Shown here in pieces: positions 7,101 through 13,918 of a stretch of 18,964 nt of DNA (its first letter is position 1; each line of letters starts with the position of its first letter). This stretch comes from Pseudomonadota bacterium (GTDB lineage Bacteria > Pseudomonadota > Alphaproteobacteria > Acetobacterales > Acetobacteraceae), in the NCBI GenBank assembly GCA_023424475.1, contig JAFADX010000361.1, positions 1 to 18,964 on the forward strand. Reading direction: 5' to 3'. The position numbers and the translations under genes were made by a program. The notes below the pieces were generated by a model, which saw only the letters and a list, made by a program, of their open reading frames with translations, was not told where the DNA came from and did not search any database.

Positions 7101-8671
7101 GGCATTCGACGCCGGGCGTGATGCTGATCAGCCCGCCGCCGCACCACGACATCTACTCGATCGAGGATCTCGCGCAGCTCATCTACGACCTCAAGCAGAT
7201 CAACCCCGATGCGACGGTCTGCGTGAAGCTCGTGAGCCGCTCGGGCATCGGCACCATCGCCGCGGGCGTGGCCAAGGCGAAGGCGGATGCGATCCTGGTC
7301 TCGGGCCATTCGGGCGGCACCGGCGCCTCGCCGCAGTCCTCGATCAAGTATGCCGGCCTGCCGTGGGAGATGGGGCTTTCCGAGACCCATCAGGTGCTGT
7401 TGCTGAACCGCCTGCGCCACCGCGTGAAGCTGCGCACCGACGGCGGCATCAAGACCGGGCGCGACGTGGTGATCGCGGCCATGCTCGGCGCCGAGGAATT
7501 CGGCATCGGCACTGCCTCGCTGGTCGCCATGGGCTGCATCATGGTCCGCCAGTGCCATTCCAACACCTGTCCCGTCGGCGTCTGCGTGCAGGACGAGGCG
7601 CTGCGCCAGAAGTTCACCGGCACGCCGGAGAAGGTGATCAACCTCTTCTCCTTCGTGGCGGAGGAAGTGCGCGAGATCCTCGCCTCCCTCGGTTTCCGCA
7701 GGCTGACGGACGTGATCGGGCGCACCGACCTGCTGCACCAGGTCAGCCGCGGGTCCGAGGACCTCGACGACCTCGACCTCAATCCGCTGCTCGTGCAGGC
7801 GGATGCCGGCCCGCATGCGTCCTTCTGCACCATGGAAGGCCGCAACGAGGTGCCGGAGACGCTGGACGCGGAGATGATCCGCGATGCCGAGGCGCTGTTC
7901 CGCCACGGCGAGAAGATGCAGCTCCAGTACAACATCCGGAACACGCATCGCGCGATCGGCACCAAGGTGTCGTCGCGCATCACGCGGCAGTTCGGGATGA
8001 GCGGCCTGCAGCCTGCTCACCTGAACGTGCGGCTGCGCGGCTCGGCGGGCCAGTCGCTCGGCGCCTTCGGCGTCCGGGGCCTCAAGCTCGAGGTCTTCGG
8101 CGACGCCAACGACTACGTGGGCAAGGGGCTTTCGGGTGCGACCATCGTGGTGCGGCCGGCGCCGTCCTCGCCGCTGGTGTGGAACGAGAACACCATCATC
8201 GGCAACACGGTGCTCTATGGCGCCACGGCGGGCGAGCTCTTCGCCGCCGGCCAGGCCGGCGAACGCTTCGCGGTGCGCAATTCCGGCGCGACCGCGGTGG
8301 TCGAGGGCTGCGGCGCCAATGGCTGCGAGTACATGACCGGCGGCACGGTCGTGATCCTCGGCGCGGTGGGCGACAATTTCGGCGCCGGCTTCACCGGCGG
8401 CCACGCCTTCGTCTACGACGCGGACGATACCTTCGAGCTGCGGGTGAATCCGGACACGCTGCTCTGGGGCCGGCTCGCGCATCCCCATTGGGAAGGCGCG
8501 CTCTGCGACCTGATCGCGCGGCATGTCGCCGAGACGGGCAGCCGCTTCGCCGCCCGCCTGCTGAACGAATGGGCGACCGAGCGTGGCCGCTTCTGGCATG
8601 TCGTGCCGAAGGAATACGCGAAGTACCTGCCGGTGCCGATGAGCGAGGCCGCCGCGGTCGCCGCGGAGTAG
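4133..8671 (+). CDS. gltB: Glutamate synthase (NADPH) large subunit
   Basis: A 1512-residue alpha subunit with the full domain series. The first 34 residues look like the propeptide that is removed to expose the catalytic Cys35 (HDACGVGLVAALDG) of the type 2 glutamine amidotransferase domain (about 35-430). A central domain follows, then the FMN-binding synthase domain containing SGHSGGTGASP (1057-1067). The 3Fe-4S ligands are C1135, C1141 and C1146 (CIMVRQCHSNTC), and a C-terminal GXGXG beta-helix domain covers about 1300-1480. Ammonia is channelled from the amidotransferase site to 2-iminoglutarate formation at the FMN. The ATG at 4133 is preceded by GGAG 8 nt upstream, overlapping the end of gltD, so the two are co-translated. 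The same frame is open back to 2834 but that part is antiphase shadow of gltD. Confidence 0.97.
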   Translation: MTQHETGSAFAESYMRGRDLLASAAHLDLTGHDACGVGLVAALDGKPSRKVVQAGIDALKAVWHRGAVDADGKTGDGAGIHVEVPQDFFSEVVERGGDRLRPGRIAVGMVFLPKTDLGAQERCRQIIETEILNAGYSIYGWRQVPINVACIGEKANATRPEIEQILIWDPELRDVETVERDMYVIRRRIEKQAIAAQIPELYLCSLSARSVIYKGMFLAESLTEFYPDLIDERFVSRFAIYHQRYSTNTFPTWRLAQPFRMLAHNGEINTLHGNANWMKSHETRLSHPLLDPYMEDLKPVVQAGGSDTATLDNVFELLVRGGRDAPMAKAMLIPESVGNNATMPENHRDLFMYCNAVMEPWDGPAAIAATDGRWVIAGLDRNGLRPMRYNITADGLVIVGSETGMVKLPEDRIVQKGRVGPGQCIGVDLEEGRFYEDGALKDMLADRKPFGKWTARTTGLGEIVKPERDERAHFQVEELRRRQLAMGYTLEELEQILHPMAEDANEATGSMGDDTPIAVLSSQYRGLHHYFRQTFSQVTNPPIDSLRETRVMTLKTRLGNLGNILDEDPTQCDMLMLDSPVLSNAQFEAMRDYMGSTVCTVDCTWPTGDGETGLRRAIERIRREAEEGVRSGCAHVILTDEAQGFERAAIPMILAVGAVQTHLVKHGLRTFTSLNVRAAECMDVHYFAVLIGAGATTVNAYLAQESIADRHRRGLFGNAGLGDAVAKYRKAVDKGLLKVMSKMGIGVLSSYRGGMNFEAIGLSRALVAEFFPGTPSRISGIGLSGIARRVLALHGKAWAEGAVTLPVGGLYKLRRRGEVHAFDGSLIHTLQKAVETDSYQTYKRYTEAARRLPPVALRDLLDFRKEGRTPVAIEEVESITEIRKRLVAPGISLGALSPEAHETLSIAMNRIGAKSDSGEGGEDPSRARPRANGDNANSAIKQIASGRFGVTAEYLNNCREIEIKVAQGAKPGEGGQLPGFKVTGLIAKLRHSTPGVMLISPPPHHDIYSIEDLAQLIYDLKQINPDATVCVKLVSRSGIGTIAAGVAKAKADAILVSGHSGGTGASPQSSIKYAGLPWEMGLSETHQVLLLNRLRHRVKLRTDGGIKTGRDVVIAAMLGAEEFGIGTASLVAMGCIMVRQCHSNTCPVGVCVQDEALRQKFTGTPEKVINLFSFVAEEVREILASLGFRRLTDVIGRTDLLHQVSRGSEDLDDLDLNPLLVQADAGPHASFCTMEGRNEVPETLDAEMIRDAEALFRHGEKMQLQYNIRNTHRAIGTKVSSRITRQFGMSGLQPAHLNVRLRGSAGQSLGAFGVRGLKLEVFGDANDYVGKGLSGATIVVRPAPSSPLVWNENTIIGNTVLYGATAGELFAAGQAGERFAVRNSGATAVVEGCGANGCEYMTGGTVVILGAVGDNFGAGFTGGHAFVYDADDTFELRVNPDTLLWGRLAHPHWEGALCDLIARHVAETGSRFAARLLNEWATERGRFWHVVPKEYAKYLPVPMSEAAAVAAE

Positions 8672-8682
8672 CCGCATCTGCG

Positions 8683-8714
8683 CGCCGCCCGGTGAAGCGC
8701 TTCACCGGGCGGCG
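8683..8714 (+). terminator. Perfect 32-base palindrome after gltB
   Basis: Arms CGCCGCCCGGTGAAGC (8683-8698) and GCTTCACCGGGCGGCG (8699-8714) are exactly complementary, giving a very stable hairpin starting 11 nt after the gltB stop. No T-tract follows at once; the first T-rich run (CATCTTTTG) is some 35 nt later. It most likely ends or stabilises the gltDB transcript. Confidence 0.6.
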
Positions 8715-8802
8715 GCGCGGAGCCTTCCGTTCGCATGTCCTGGCTGTCATCTTTTGTCCTGCATGCCGGAACCACACGCGGGACGGACGAAAGGAGCAGC
8801 GC

Positions 8803-9309
8803 ATGCGACTTCTGGCCCTGGCCTTCGCGGCCGTCATCGCCATCGCGGCGCCCGCCTCGGCGCAGGTGCGCAACATCGCCTCCGCCAACGGTTGGCGTGC
8901 CTATGTCGCGCAGACCGACAGCGGCCCGATCTGCGGCATGGGCACCAATGCCAACCGCCGCGGCCGCTTCTTCTGGATCAAGGTGGAACGGCTGCGCGGC
9001 AACCTGCACGGCTACGTCCAGGTCGGCGATCGGAACTGGAACGTCCGGGAGGGCTCGACCGGACGCATCCTCATCGCGATCGACAGCCGGCGCGCCGAGC
9101 TCAACTACCGCAGCACCAGCCGGCGCGACATGATCGAGGCCTCCTACGGCGGCGCTTTCCGGAACTTCCTCAACTTCGTGGAAGCCTTCGCCGCCGGCTA
9201 CCGCATGCAGATCCAGTTCCCGGGGGAGAACGTCGCGCCCTGGTCGGCCGACCTGCGCGGGACACGGGCGGTGACGGAAGCCTTCCTCGCCTGCGCCCGG
9301 CGGATCTGA
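8803..9309 (+). CDS. Small secreted protein of unknown function
   Basis: A 168-residue protein with a clear Sec signal peptide: MRLL, a hydrophobic core of Ala/Leu/Ile, then PASA before Q, with cleavage expected after residue 21. The mature part of about 147 residues is not hydrophobic and has only two cysteines (in SGPICGMG and at the C-terminal LACARRI), which could form a disulfide in the periplasm. A strong AAGGAG site lies 6 nt before the ATG. It begins FNIAS-like (QVRNIASANGWRAYVAQTDSG), a pattern seen in periplasmic proteins loosely related to the invasion-associated locus B group; that link is weak and I assign no function. It sits between the gltB terminator and fzlA, 47 nt before the latter, so it could share a transcript with fzlA. 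Confidence 0.75.
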   Translation: MRLLALAFAAVIAIAAPASAQVRNIASANGWRAYVAQTDSGPICGMGTNANRRGRFFWIKVERLRGNLHGYVQVGDRNWNVREGSTGRILIAIDSRRAELNYRSTSRRDMIEASYGGAFRNFLNFVEAFAAGYRMQIQFPGENVAPWSADLRGTRAVTEAFLACARRI

Positions 9310-9356
9310 CCGCGGGGCTTTGCGCGGCACCGGCCGGGTGGCATAAGCCCGGCATC

Positions 9357-10025
9357 GTGCGGCTGCTCTATCACCTTCCCCTCTCGCCTTTCTCGCGCAA
9401 GGTCCGCCTTGCCCTGGCGGAGAAGCGCATCCCCTTCGACCTGCGCGTGGAACGCGTGTGGGAGAGGCGCGACGAATTCCTGGGCATGAACCCTGCCTGC
9501 ACCGTGCCCGTGCTGCAGGAGGACAACGGCCTCACGATCCCGGATTCCTACGCGATCTGCGAATACCTCGACGAGGCCTATCCGGACACGCCGCTGCTCG
9601 GCCGCACGCTTGCCGAGCGGGTGGAGGTCCGCCGCCTGGTCGCCTGGTTCGACGGCAAGTTCCACGCCGAGGTCGGGATGAACCTGCTCTACGAGAAGCA
9701 GGTCAAGCGGACGATGGGCCGCGGCAACCCGGATGCGACCGCGATCCGCGCCGGCTATGCCAATCTCAAGCCGCATCTCGCCTATCTCGGCTGGCTCGCG
9801 GAGACGCGGCCCTGGCTCGCCGGGCCGATGCTCTCCCTGGCGGATCTCGCCGCGGCGGCGCATCTCTCCGCCCTCGACTACATCGGCGACATCGACTGGT
9901 CGCTGAACGAATCGGCCAAGGACTGGTATGCGCGGGTGAAGTCGCGCCCCTCCTTCCGGCCGCTGCTCGCCGACCGGATCAGCGGGCTTCAGCCGCCCGC
10001 CCACTACGCCGACCTGGATTTCTGA
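9357..10025 (+). CDS. fzlA: FzlA-like GST-fold FtsZ-binding protein
   Basis: A 222-residue glutathione S-transferase-like protein with a thioredoxin-fold N-terminus (LPLSPFSRKVRLALAEK, cis-Pro P51 in VPVL, D63-S64 in DSYAICEYL) and an all-helical C-terminal domain. The motifs VRRLVAWFDGKFHAEV, LSLADLAAAAHLSALDYIGD and the exact C-terminal tail PPAHYADLDF are the pattern I know from Caulobacter FzlA. FzlA binds FtsZ filaments, curves them and sets the constriction rate, and does not bind glutathione; its C-terminal tail is important for function. The start is uncertain: GTG 9357 puts RLLYHLPLSPFSRK at the N-terminus as in homologues, but there is no strong ribosome site. A general GST is the alternative. 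It converges with the TPR gene. Confidence 0.78.
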   Translation: MRLLYHLPLSPFSRKVRLALAEKRIPFDLRVERVWERRDEFLGMNPACTVPVLQEDNGLTIPDSYAICEYLDEAYPDTPLLGRTLAERVEVRRLVAWFDGKFHAEVGMNLLYEKQVKRTMGRGNPDATAIRAGYANLKPHLAYLGWLAETRPWLAGPMLSLADLAAAAHLSALDYIGDIDWSLNESAKDWYARVKSRPSFRPLLADRISGLQPPAHYADLDF

Positions 10026-10048
10026 CGCACGCCGGTGCCGTTCGCCGG

Positions 10049-10068
10049 CATGCGCTCCATGGCGCATG
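10049..10068. terminator. Hairpin between convergent fzlA and TPR genes
   Basis: CATGCGC (10049-10055) and GCGCATG (10062-10068) pair perfectly around a 6-nt loop, inside the 56-base gap between two genes that end toward each other. Position suggests a shared bidirectional terminator, but there is no T-tract on either side. Confidence 0.4.
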
Positions 10069-10081
10069 TCCGGACAGGCTC

Positions 10082-10906
10082 TCAGTGCCGCGCGGGGCCG
10101 GCTTCCATCAGCGCCATGTTCTGCGCGGCGAGGTCCGCCGCCGATCCGTTCGGGGCGATCTCGATCACGCGTTCCCAGTCCGCCCGCGCGCCGGTGCCGT
10201 TGCCCTGGATCTGCCGGATGATGCCGCGCTCGAGGAGCGCCTCGGCATTGTCCGGCTCCAGGCGCAGCGCACGTGCGACGCTTTCGGCCGCGGGCGCGAT
10301 ACGGTCGAGCCGCCGCAGCGCCGACGCATGCAGCACCCAGGCCTCGGCGCTGGACCCGTCGGCGGCCACGGCGAGATCGAGGTCGTCGAAGGCGTCGGCG
10401 GGCCGGTCGAGGGCCAGCAGCGCCACCCCGCGTTCGGTCAGCAGCGCAGGATCGGTCGGGACCAGGGCCAGCGCGAGGGTCAGCGCGGCATAGGCCCGTT
10501 CGGGCTTGCCGGCGGCGGTCCAGGCTTCGCCGGCCTGGCCGAAGACCGCGGCGCGGGCGCCGAGGCCGGCCTGGCTGCGCGCGGCGATGCGTTCCAGGGC
10601 CCCGGCGGCGCGCTCCGCCTCGCCCAGCGACAGCGAGGCGAGGGCCGAGCAATGCTCGGCCGATTCCCCGCCGCCCTCCATGCCCCAGGATTCCGCGAAG
10701 CGCCGCGCGCCGATCGGGTCGTCCTCGATCATGTCGAGGCAGCGCTCGTATTCGGGGGCATCCGAGAGACGCGGCGGTTCGGGCGGCGTGGGCAGCGTCT
10801 CCGGCCCGCCACGATCCGATGACAGCCACCACCACGCGCCGCCGCCACCCGCGAGCAGCAGCAGCATTGCCGCAAGACCAGCGACCAGGAGGCGGGGGGG
10901 GAGCAT
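10082..10906 (-). CDS. Membrane-anchored TPR protein
   Basis: A 274-residue protein with one hydrophobic segment at about 5-28 (LLVAGLAAMLLLLAGG then WWW), with few preceding charges, acting as an uncleaved anchor or signal peptide. A Pro-rich linker (TLPTPPEPPR) follows, then repeated helical pairs typical of tetratricopeptide repeats, for example the segments around AYAALTLALALVPTDPALLTERGVALLALDRPADAFDDLDLAV and AESVARALRLEPDNAEALLERGIIRQIQGNGTGARADWERVIEIAP read as successive units. TPR proteins bind partner proteins; the partner here is unknown, probably in the periplasm. The ATG at 10906 follows a weak TGGAA site. Codons 2-5 contain a run of eight C, a possible slippage site. It is divergent from the SDR gene with only about 57 bases between starts. 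Confidence 0.75.
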   Translation of the reverse strand: MLPPRLLVAGLAAMLLLLAGGGGAWWWLSSDRGGPETLPTPPEPPRLSDAPEYERCLDMIEDDPIGARRFAESWGMEGGGESAEHCSALASLSLGEAERAAGALERIAARSQAGLGARAAVFGQAGEAWTAAGKPERAYAALTLALALVPTDPALLTERGVALLALDRPADAFDDLDLAVAADGSSAEAWVLHASALRRLDRIAPAAESVARALRLEPDNAEALLERGIIRQIQGNGTGARADWERVIEIAPNGSAADLAAQNMALMEAGPARH

Positions 10907-10963
10907 CGTTCCAATCTAGTCGCGGGGCGGATCGCGTGCCAGATCGGCGAAGGAATGGATGAC

Positions 10964-11839
10964 ATGCTGGTAGTGGTGGGCCTCGGCTATGCCGGGTGCG
11001 CGGTTGCCCGGGACGCGGCGAAGGCCGGCTGGGCGGTGGCGGGCACGGCGCGCGACCCCGTTGCTGCCGCGCCGCCGCCTGGCGTGACCCTGCTGCCCTT
11101 CGCGCAGGCCGGCCCCGCCATCGGGCGGGCCAGTCATCTCCTCGTCACCGCGCCGCCGGGGGAGGCGGGGGATCCGGTCATCGCGGCGCATGGGCCGGCA
11201 CTCGAAGCCGCTCTTGCGGCCGGCCGGCTGCGCTGGGTCGGCTACCTCTCCACCACCGGCATCTATGGCGACCGGGAGGGAGCATCGGTGGACGAGACGA
11301 CCCCGCCCGCGCCGGGCCAGCCGCGCAGCCGCCGGCGGCTCGAGGCGGAGAGGGCCTGGCGCGTCCTCCTCGCCGGGCGCGCGGCGCTCGACCTGTTCCG
11401 GGCCGGGGGGATCTATGGTCCGGGCCGCTCGGCCCTGGACGATCTGCGCGCCGGCAAGGCGCGGCGCGTCGTCAAGGCCGGGCATGCCTTCACCCGCATC
11501 CATCGCGACGACATCGCGCGCGCGGTGCTGGCGGCGGCGCGGCAACCCCTGCCGCCCGGCATCCGCGTGCTGCACCTGGTCGATGACGAGGCGGCGGAGG
11601 CCGCCGAGGTCGTCGCCCACGCGGCCGGCCTGCTGAGCCTGCCGGTGCCGCCCGCCATGCCCTTCGAGGAGGCGCGGCGACACATGTCGCCCACGGCGCT
11701 CTCCTTCTGGGCGGAGAGCCGCCGCGTCGCCAATGCCGCGACCAAGGCCGCGCTCGGCATCGCCTGGCGCCACCCGACCTACCGCGAGGGCCTAGCTGCG
11801 ATCCTCGAGGAGGAGCGGCGCGAGGGTCTCGCCCAGTAG
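10964..11839 (+). CDS. YeeZ-like SDR family NAD(P)-dependent epimerase/reductase
   Basis: An atypical SDR of 291 residues. The Rossmann glycine motif GLGYAG (6-11) opens the protein directly, and STTGIYGDREG, RAGGIYGPGRS and FTRIHRDDIARAV are the conserved segments of the YeeZ-like group. The substrate is unknown. ATG 10964 is preferred over ATG 10955 because AAGGA (10950-10954) is 9 nt before the former but directly abuts the latter; the longer start would add MDD. In other alphaproteobacteria a gene of this family often sits after fzlA-like and queG genes (from memory); here only fzlA is near. Its last 48 bases overlap the 3' end of the opposite-strand hydrolase gene. Confidence 0.8.
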   Translation: MLVVVGLGYAGCAVARDAAKAGWAVAGTARDPVAAAPPPGVTLLPFAQAGPAIGRASHLLVTAPPGEAGDPVIAAHGPALEAALAAGRLRWVGYLSTTGIYGDREGASVDETTPPAPGQPRSRRRLEAERAWRVLLAGRAALDLFRAGGIYGPGRSALDDLRAGKARRVVKAGHAFTRIHRDDIARAVLAAARQPLPPGIRVLHLVDDEAAEAAEVVAHAAGLLSLPVPPAMPFEEARRHMSPTALSFWAESRRVANAATKAALGIAWRHPTYREGLAAILEEERREGLAQ

Positions 11840-12544
11840 CGCGAGGTCCTGCGGGCGGGACAGGCGATGGTCGCCGTCCTTGATGAGGTGCACGCGGACA
11901 TCGCCGCCCGTCGCGGCCTCGGCGATGCGCAGGGCGTGGCGCCAGGGCACGTCGGGGTCGGCCTGCCCCTGCAGGATCCGCAGCGGCGCATCCAGGGCGA
12001 GCGGCGCGCGCAGCAGCAGGTGCTTCCGGCCATCCTCGATCAGCGCGCGGGTGATGGGGTAGGGATCGCCGTAGTCGCTCGGCCGCTGCCACACGCCATC
12101 GCGCTCGATCGTGGCGCGCTGCTCGGGCGTGAACTCCGCCCACATCAGATCCTCGGTGAAGTCGGGCGCCGGCGCGATCCCGACCACGGCGCGCGCGGCC
12201 AGGCGCCGCGCCAGCAGCAGCGCGATCCAGCCGCCCATCGAGGATCCGACCAGGACCTGCGGCCCGTCCGCCAGGGCAGCGACGATGCGCGCCGCATCCT
12301 CGGCCCAGCGGCCGATCGTGCCGTCCACGAAGCGGCCGCCCGAAGCGCCGTGGCCGGAATAGTCGAAGCGCAGGAAGGGCGTGCCGCGGGCTTCGCACCA
12401 GCCGGCGAGGAACTCGGCCTTGGTGCCGGTCATGTCGGAGTTGAAGCCGCCGAGGAAGACCACGCCGGGGCCGCGGCCCGGCAGGCGCCGCCAGGCGAGG
12501 GCGATGCCGTCGCCGCGGTCGAGGGTGCCGTGTTCTTCCTTCAT
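11792..12544 (-). CDS. Alpha/beta hydrolase (ABHD10/thioesterase-like)
   Basis: A 250-residue single-domain serine hydrolase. The nucleophile elbow GSSMG places Ser at residue 102, the acid is probably D196 in GQADPDVPW, and the His is H226 in KDGDHRLSR, giving a complete triad in the right order. FLGGFNSDMTGTK and FDYSGHGASGG are characteristic of the ABHD10-like branch, whose mitochondrial member is a depalmitoylating/glucuronide esterase; the bacterial substrate is not known. The ATG at 12544 has a GGAG site 9 nt upstream (AGGAGACCTGCGCG). No signal peptide, so cytoplasmic. The stop lies within the converging SDR gene, which overlaps it by 48 bases. A hairpin with 8-bp stem lies just ahead of the ribosome site. 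Confidence 0.85.
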   Translation of the reverse strand: MKEEHGTLDRGDGIALAWRRLPGRGPGVVFLGGFNSDMTGTKAEFLAGWCEARGTPFLRFDYSGHGASGGRFVDGTIGRWAEDAARIVAALADGPQVLVGSSMGGWIALLLARRLAARAVVGIAPAPDFTEDLMWAEFTPEQRATIERDGVWQRPSDYGDPYPITRALIEDGRKHLLLRAPLALDAPLRILQGQADPDVPWRHALRIAEAATGGDVRVHLIKDGDHRLSRPQDLALLGETLAPLLLEDRS

Positions 12545-12558
12545 CGCGCAGGTCTCCT

Positions 12559-12579
12559 GGGGAGGGTTCCGCCCTCCCC
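12559..12579. repeat. Stable hairpin upstream of the hydrolase gene
   Basis: GGGGAGGG (12559-12566) and CCCTCCCC (12572-12579) pair perfectly over a 5-nt loop. It lies directly before the hydrolase ribosome site, so on the minus strand it would be in the 5' leader if transcription comes from the FAH side. A second small hairpin with a GAAA tetraloop (AGGCC 12596-12600, GGCCT 12605-12609) follows. Function unknown; it could be part of a dispersed intergenic repeat. Confidence 0.45.
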
Positions 12580-12666
12580 ATACCCCACCCGCCGGAGGCC
12601 GAAAGGCCTTCGCACACCGACTTTTGGCGCCGGTGCCGCATATCGGCTTCCAAAGGGGAGGCGCGG

Positions 12667-12681
12667 AGGGGCGGCGCCCCT
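12667..12681 (-). terminator. Hairpin just after the FAH-family gene
   Basis: AGGGGC (12667-12672) and GCCCCT (12676-12681) pair around a 3-nt loop, beginning 5 nt after the minus-strand stop codon. Read on the minus strand it is followed by pyrimidine-rich sequence (CCGCGCCTCCCCTTT) rather than a pure T-tract. Position supports a terminator for the FAH gene. Confidence 0.4.
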
Positions 12682-12686
12682 TCGCG

Positions 12687-13853
12687 TCACGGCCGCGGCA
12701 GCCCCCGCCGCATCAGCGACGCGAACAAGGCCCCGGTCCCGAACGCCCAGGGCGGGCACTCGTCCGTCCGGTCCACCTCGTTCACCAGCGCCCCCAGCCG
12801 CGCCGAGGCGATCCGCACCACGTCGCCCTCCTTGTGCGTGAAACCCATCCCGGCGGCCCCGCGATCCTTGGTCGGGGAGAAGGGCGTGCCGAGGTAGAGG
12901 ACCGCACCGTCCGGATACTGGTGGTGCGCGCCGATCATCTGCGCGACGAGGTCGGTCGGGTCGCGGCTGATCGAACCTGCCGCGCCGCGCTCGTCCAGCG
13001 TGAAGCCGTCTCGCCCGCTGATGGTCAGCGCGACCTCAGCACGGCGGATGTCCTCGATCGAGAAGCCCTCGTCGAACAGCCGGATCATCGGCCCCAGCGC
13101 CGCCGAGGCGTTGTTGTCCTTCGCGCGGCCGAGCAGCAGCGCCGACCGGCCTTCGACGTCGCGCAGGTTCACGTCGTTGCCGAGCGTCGCCCCCTGGATG
13201 CGGCCGCGGCTGTTGACCACCATCACCGCCTCGGGCTCCGGGTTCGACCAGTGCGAATTCGGATGCACGCCGATCTTGGAGCCGACCCCGACCGTCGCCA
13301 TGGGCGGGCATTTGGTGAAAATCTCGGCATCCGGGCCGATGCCGACCTCGAGGTACTGGCTCCACCAGCCCTTGGCGACCAGCGCCTCCTTGACCCGCAT
13401 CGCCTCGGCGCTGCCGGGAACCAGGTTGGCGAGGTCGTCGCCGATGATGGCGCGGACCTCGGCGCGCACCGCCTCGGCGCGGGAGGCGTCGCCGCGGCAG
13501 CGTTCCTCGATCACCCGTTCGAGCATCGAGCGCACATAGGTCACGCCGGCTGCCTTCACCGCCTGCAGGTCGATGGGCGAGAGCAGCCAGGGCTTGGCCG
13601 GATCGCGCGCATCATGGGCGGAATTCGTGATCAGGGCGTCGAGGTCGAGCGCCATCGGCGCGCCGCGCGGGCGGATTGCGGCGGCGGGCTGCTCCTCTTC
13701 CATCCAGCGGGACATGGTGCCGAAGGCGCAGGTCATGTCGAAGGCCGCGCCGCCGATGAAGCCGGCGACGCAGGGCCCTTCGGGCGTCATGATCCGTGCC
13801 GCGAAGGTCCCGGTCGCGAAGTCCTCCGGCAGGCAGGAACGGTCCAGCCGCAT
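12687..13853 (-). CDS. Fumarylacetoacetate hydrolase (FAH) superfamily enzyme
   Basis: A 388-residue protein with an FAH-type catalytic domain in its C-terminal two thirds. The metal ligands are visible: the Glu pair in NPEPE (E206, E208) and D227 in LGNDVNLRD, followed by the SALLLGRAKDNNASAALGP segment. The N-terminal part is longer than in FAHD1-type decarboxylases, closer to FAH members of about 390 residues that act as 2-keto-3-deoxy-sugar-acid dehydratases or 2-oxo acid hydrolases. The reaction is therefore probably on a 2-oxo or beta-diketo acid, with Mg, in the cytoplasm; the substrate cannot be read from sequence. The ATG at 13853 is preceded by GGGAGAGAG. The GH108-like gene ends 65 bases upstream on the same strand, so they may be co-transcribed. 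Confidence 0.85.
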   Translation of the reverse strand: MRLDRSCLPEDFATGTFAARIMTPEGPCVAGFIGGAAFDMTCAFGTMSRWMEEEQPAAAIRPRGAPMALDLDALITNSAHDARDPAKPWLLSPIDLQAVKAAGVTYVRSMLERVIEERCRGDASRAEAVRAEVRAIIGDDLANLVPGSAEAMRVKEALVAKGWWSQYLEVGIGPDAEIFTKCPPMATVGVGSKIGVHPNSHWSNPEPEAVMVVNSRGRIQGATLGNDVNLRDVEGRSALLLGRAKDNNASAALGPMIRLFDEGFSIEDIRRAEVALTISGRDGFTLDERGAAGSISRDPTDLVAQMIGAHHQYPDGAVLYLGTPFSPTKDRGAAGMGFTHKEGDVVRIASARLGALVNEVDRTDECPPWAFGTGALFASLMRRGLPRP

Positions 13854-13918
13854 GCGTCTCTCTCCCGTGTGGCGACCGGCAGGCTGGCCGGGGCGGAAGA
13901 GGTTGCCAAGAGGGGGCG

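Noticed and set aside
3641..8677. Minus-strand open frame of 1678 codons opposite gltD and gltB
   Set aside because: It mirrors GC-rich codons of the true genes, is Arg/Ala/His-rich, and has no domain. gltB on the plus strand has complete catalytic and cluster motifs.
11490..12653. Longer minus-strand frame overlapping the alpha/beta hydrolase
   Set aside because: It is out of phase with the hydrolase, Arg/Pro-rich, and lacks the Ser-Asp-His triad found in the true frame.
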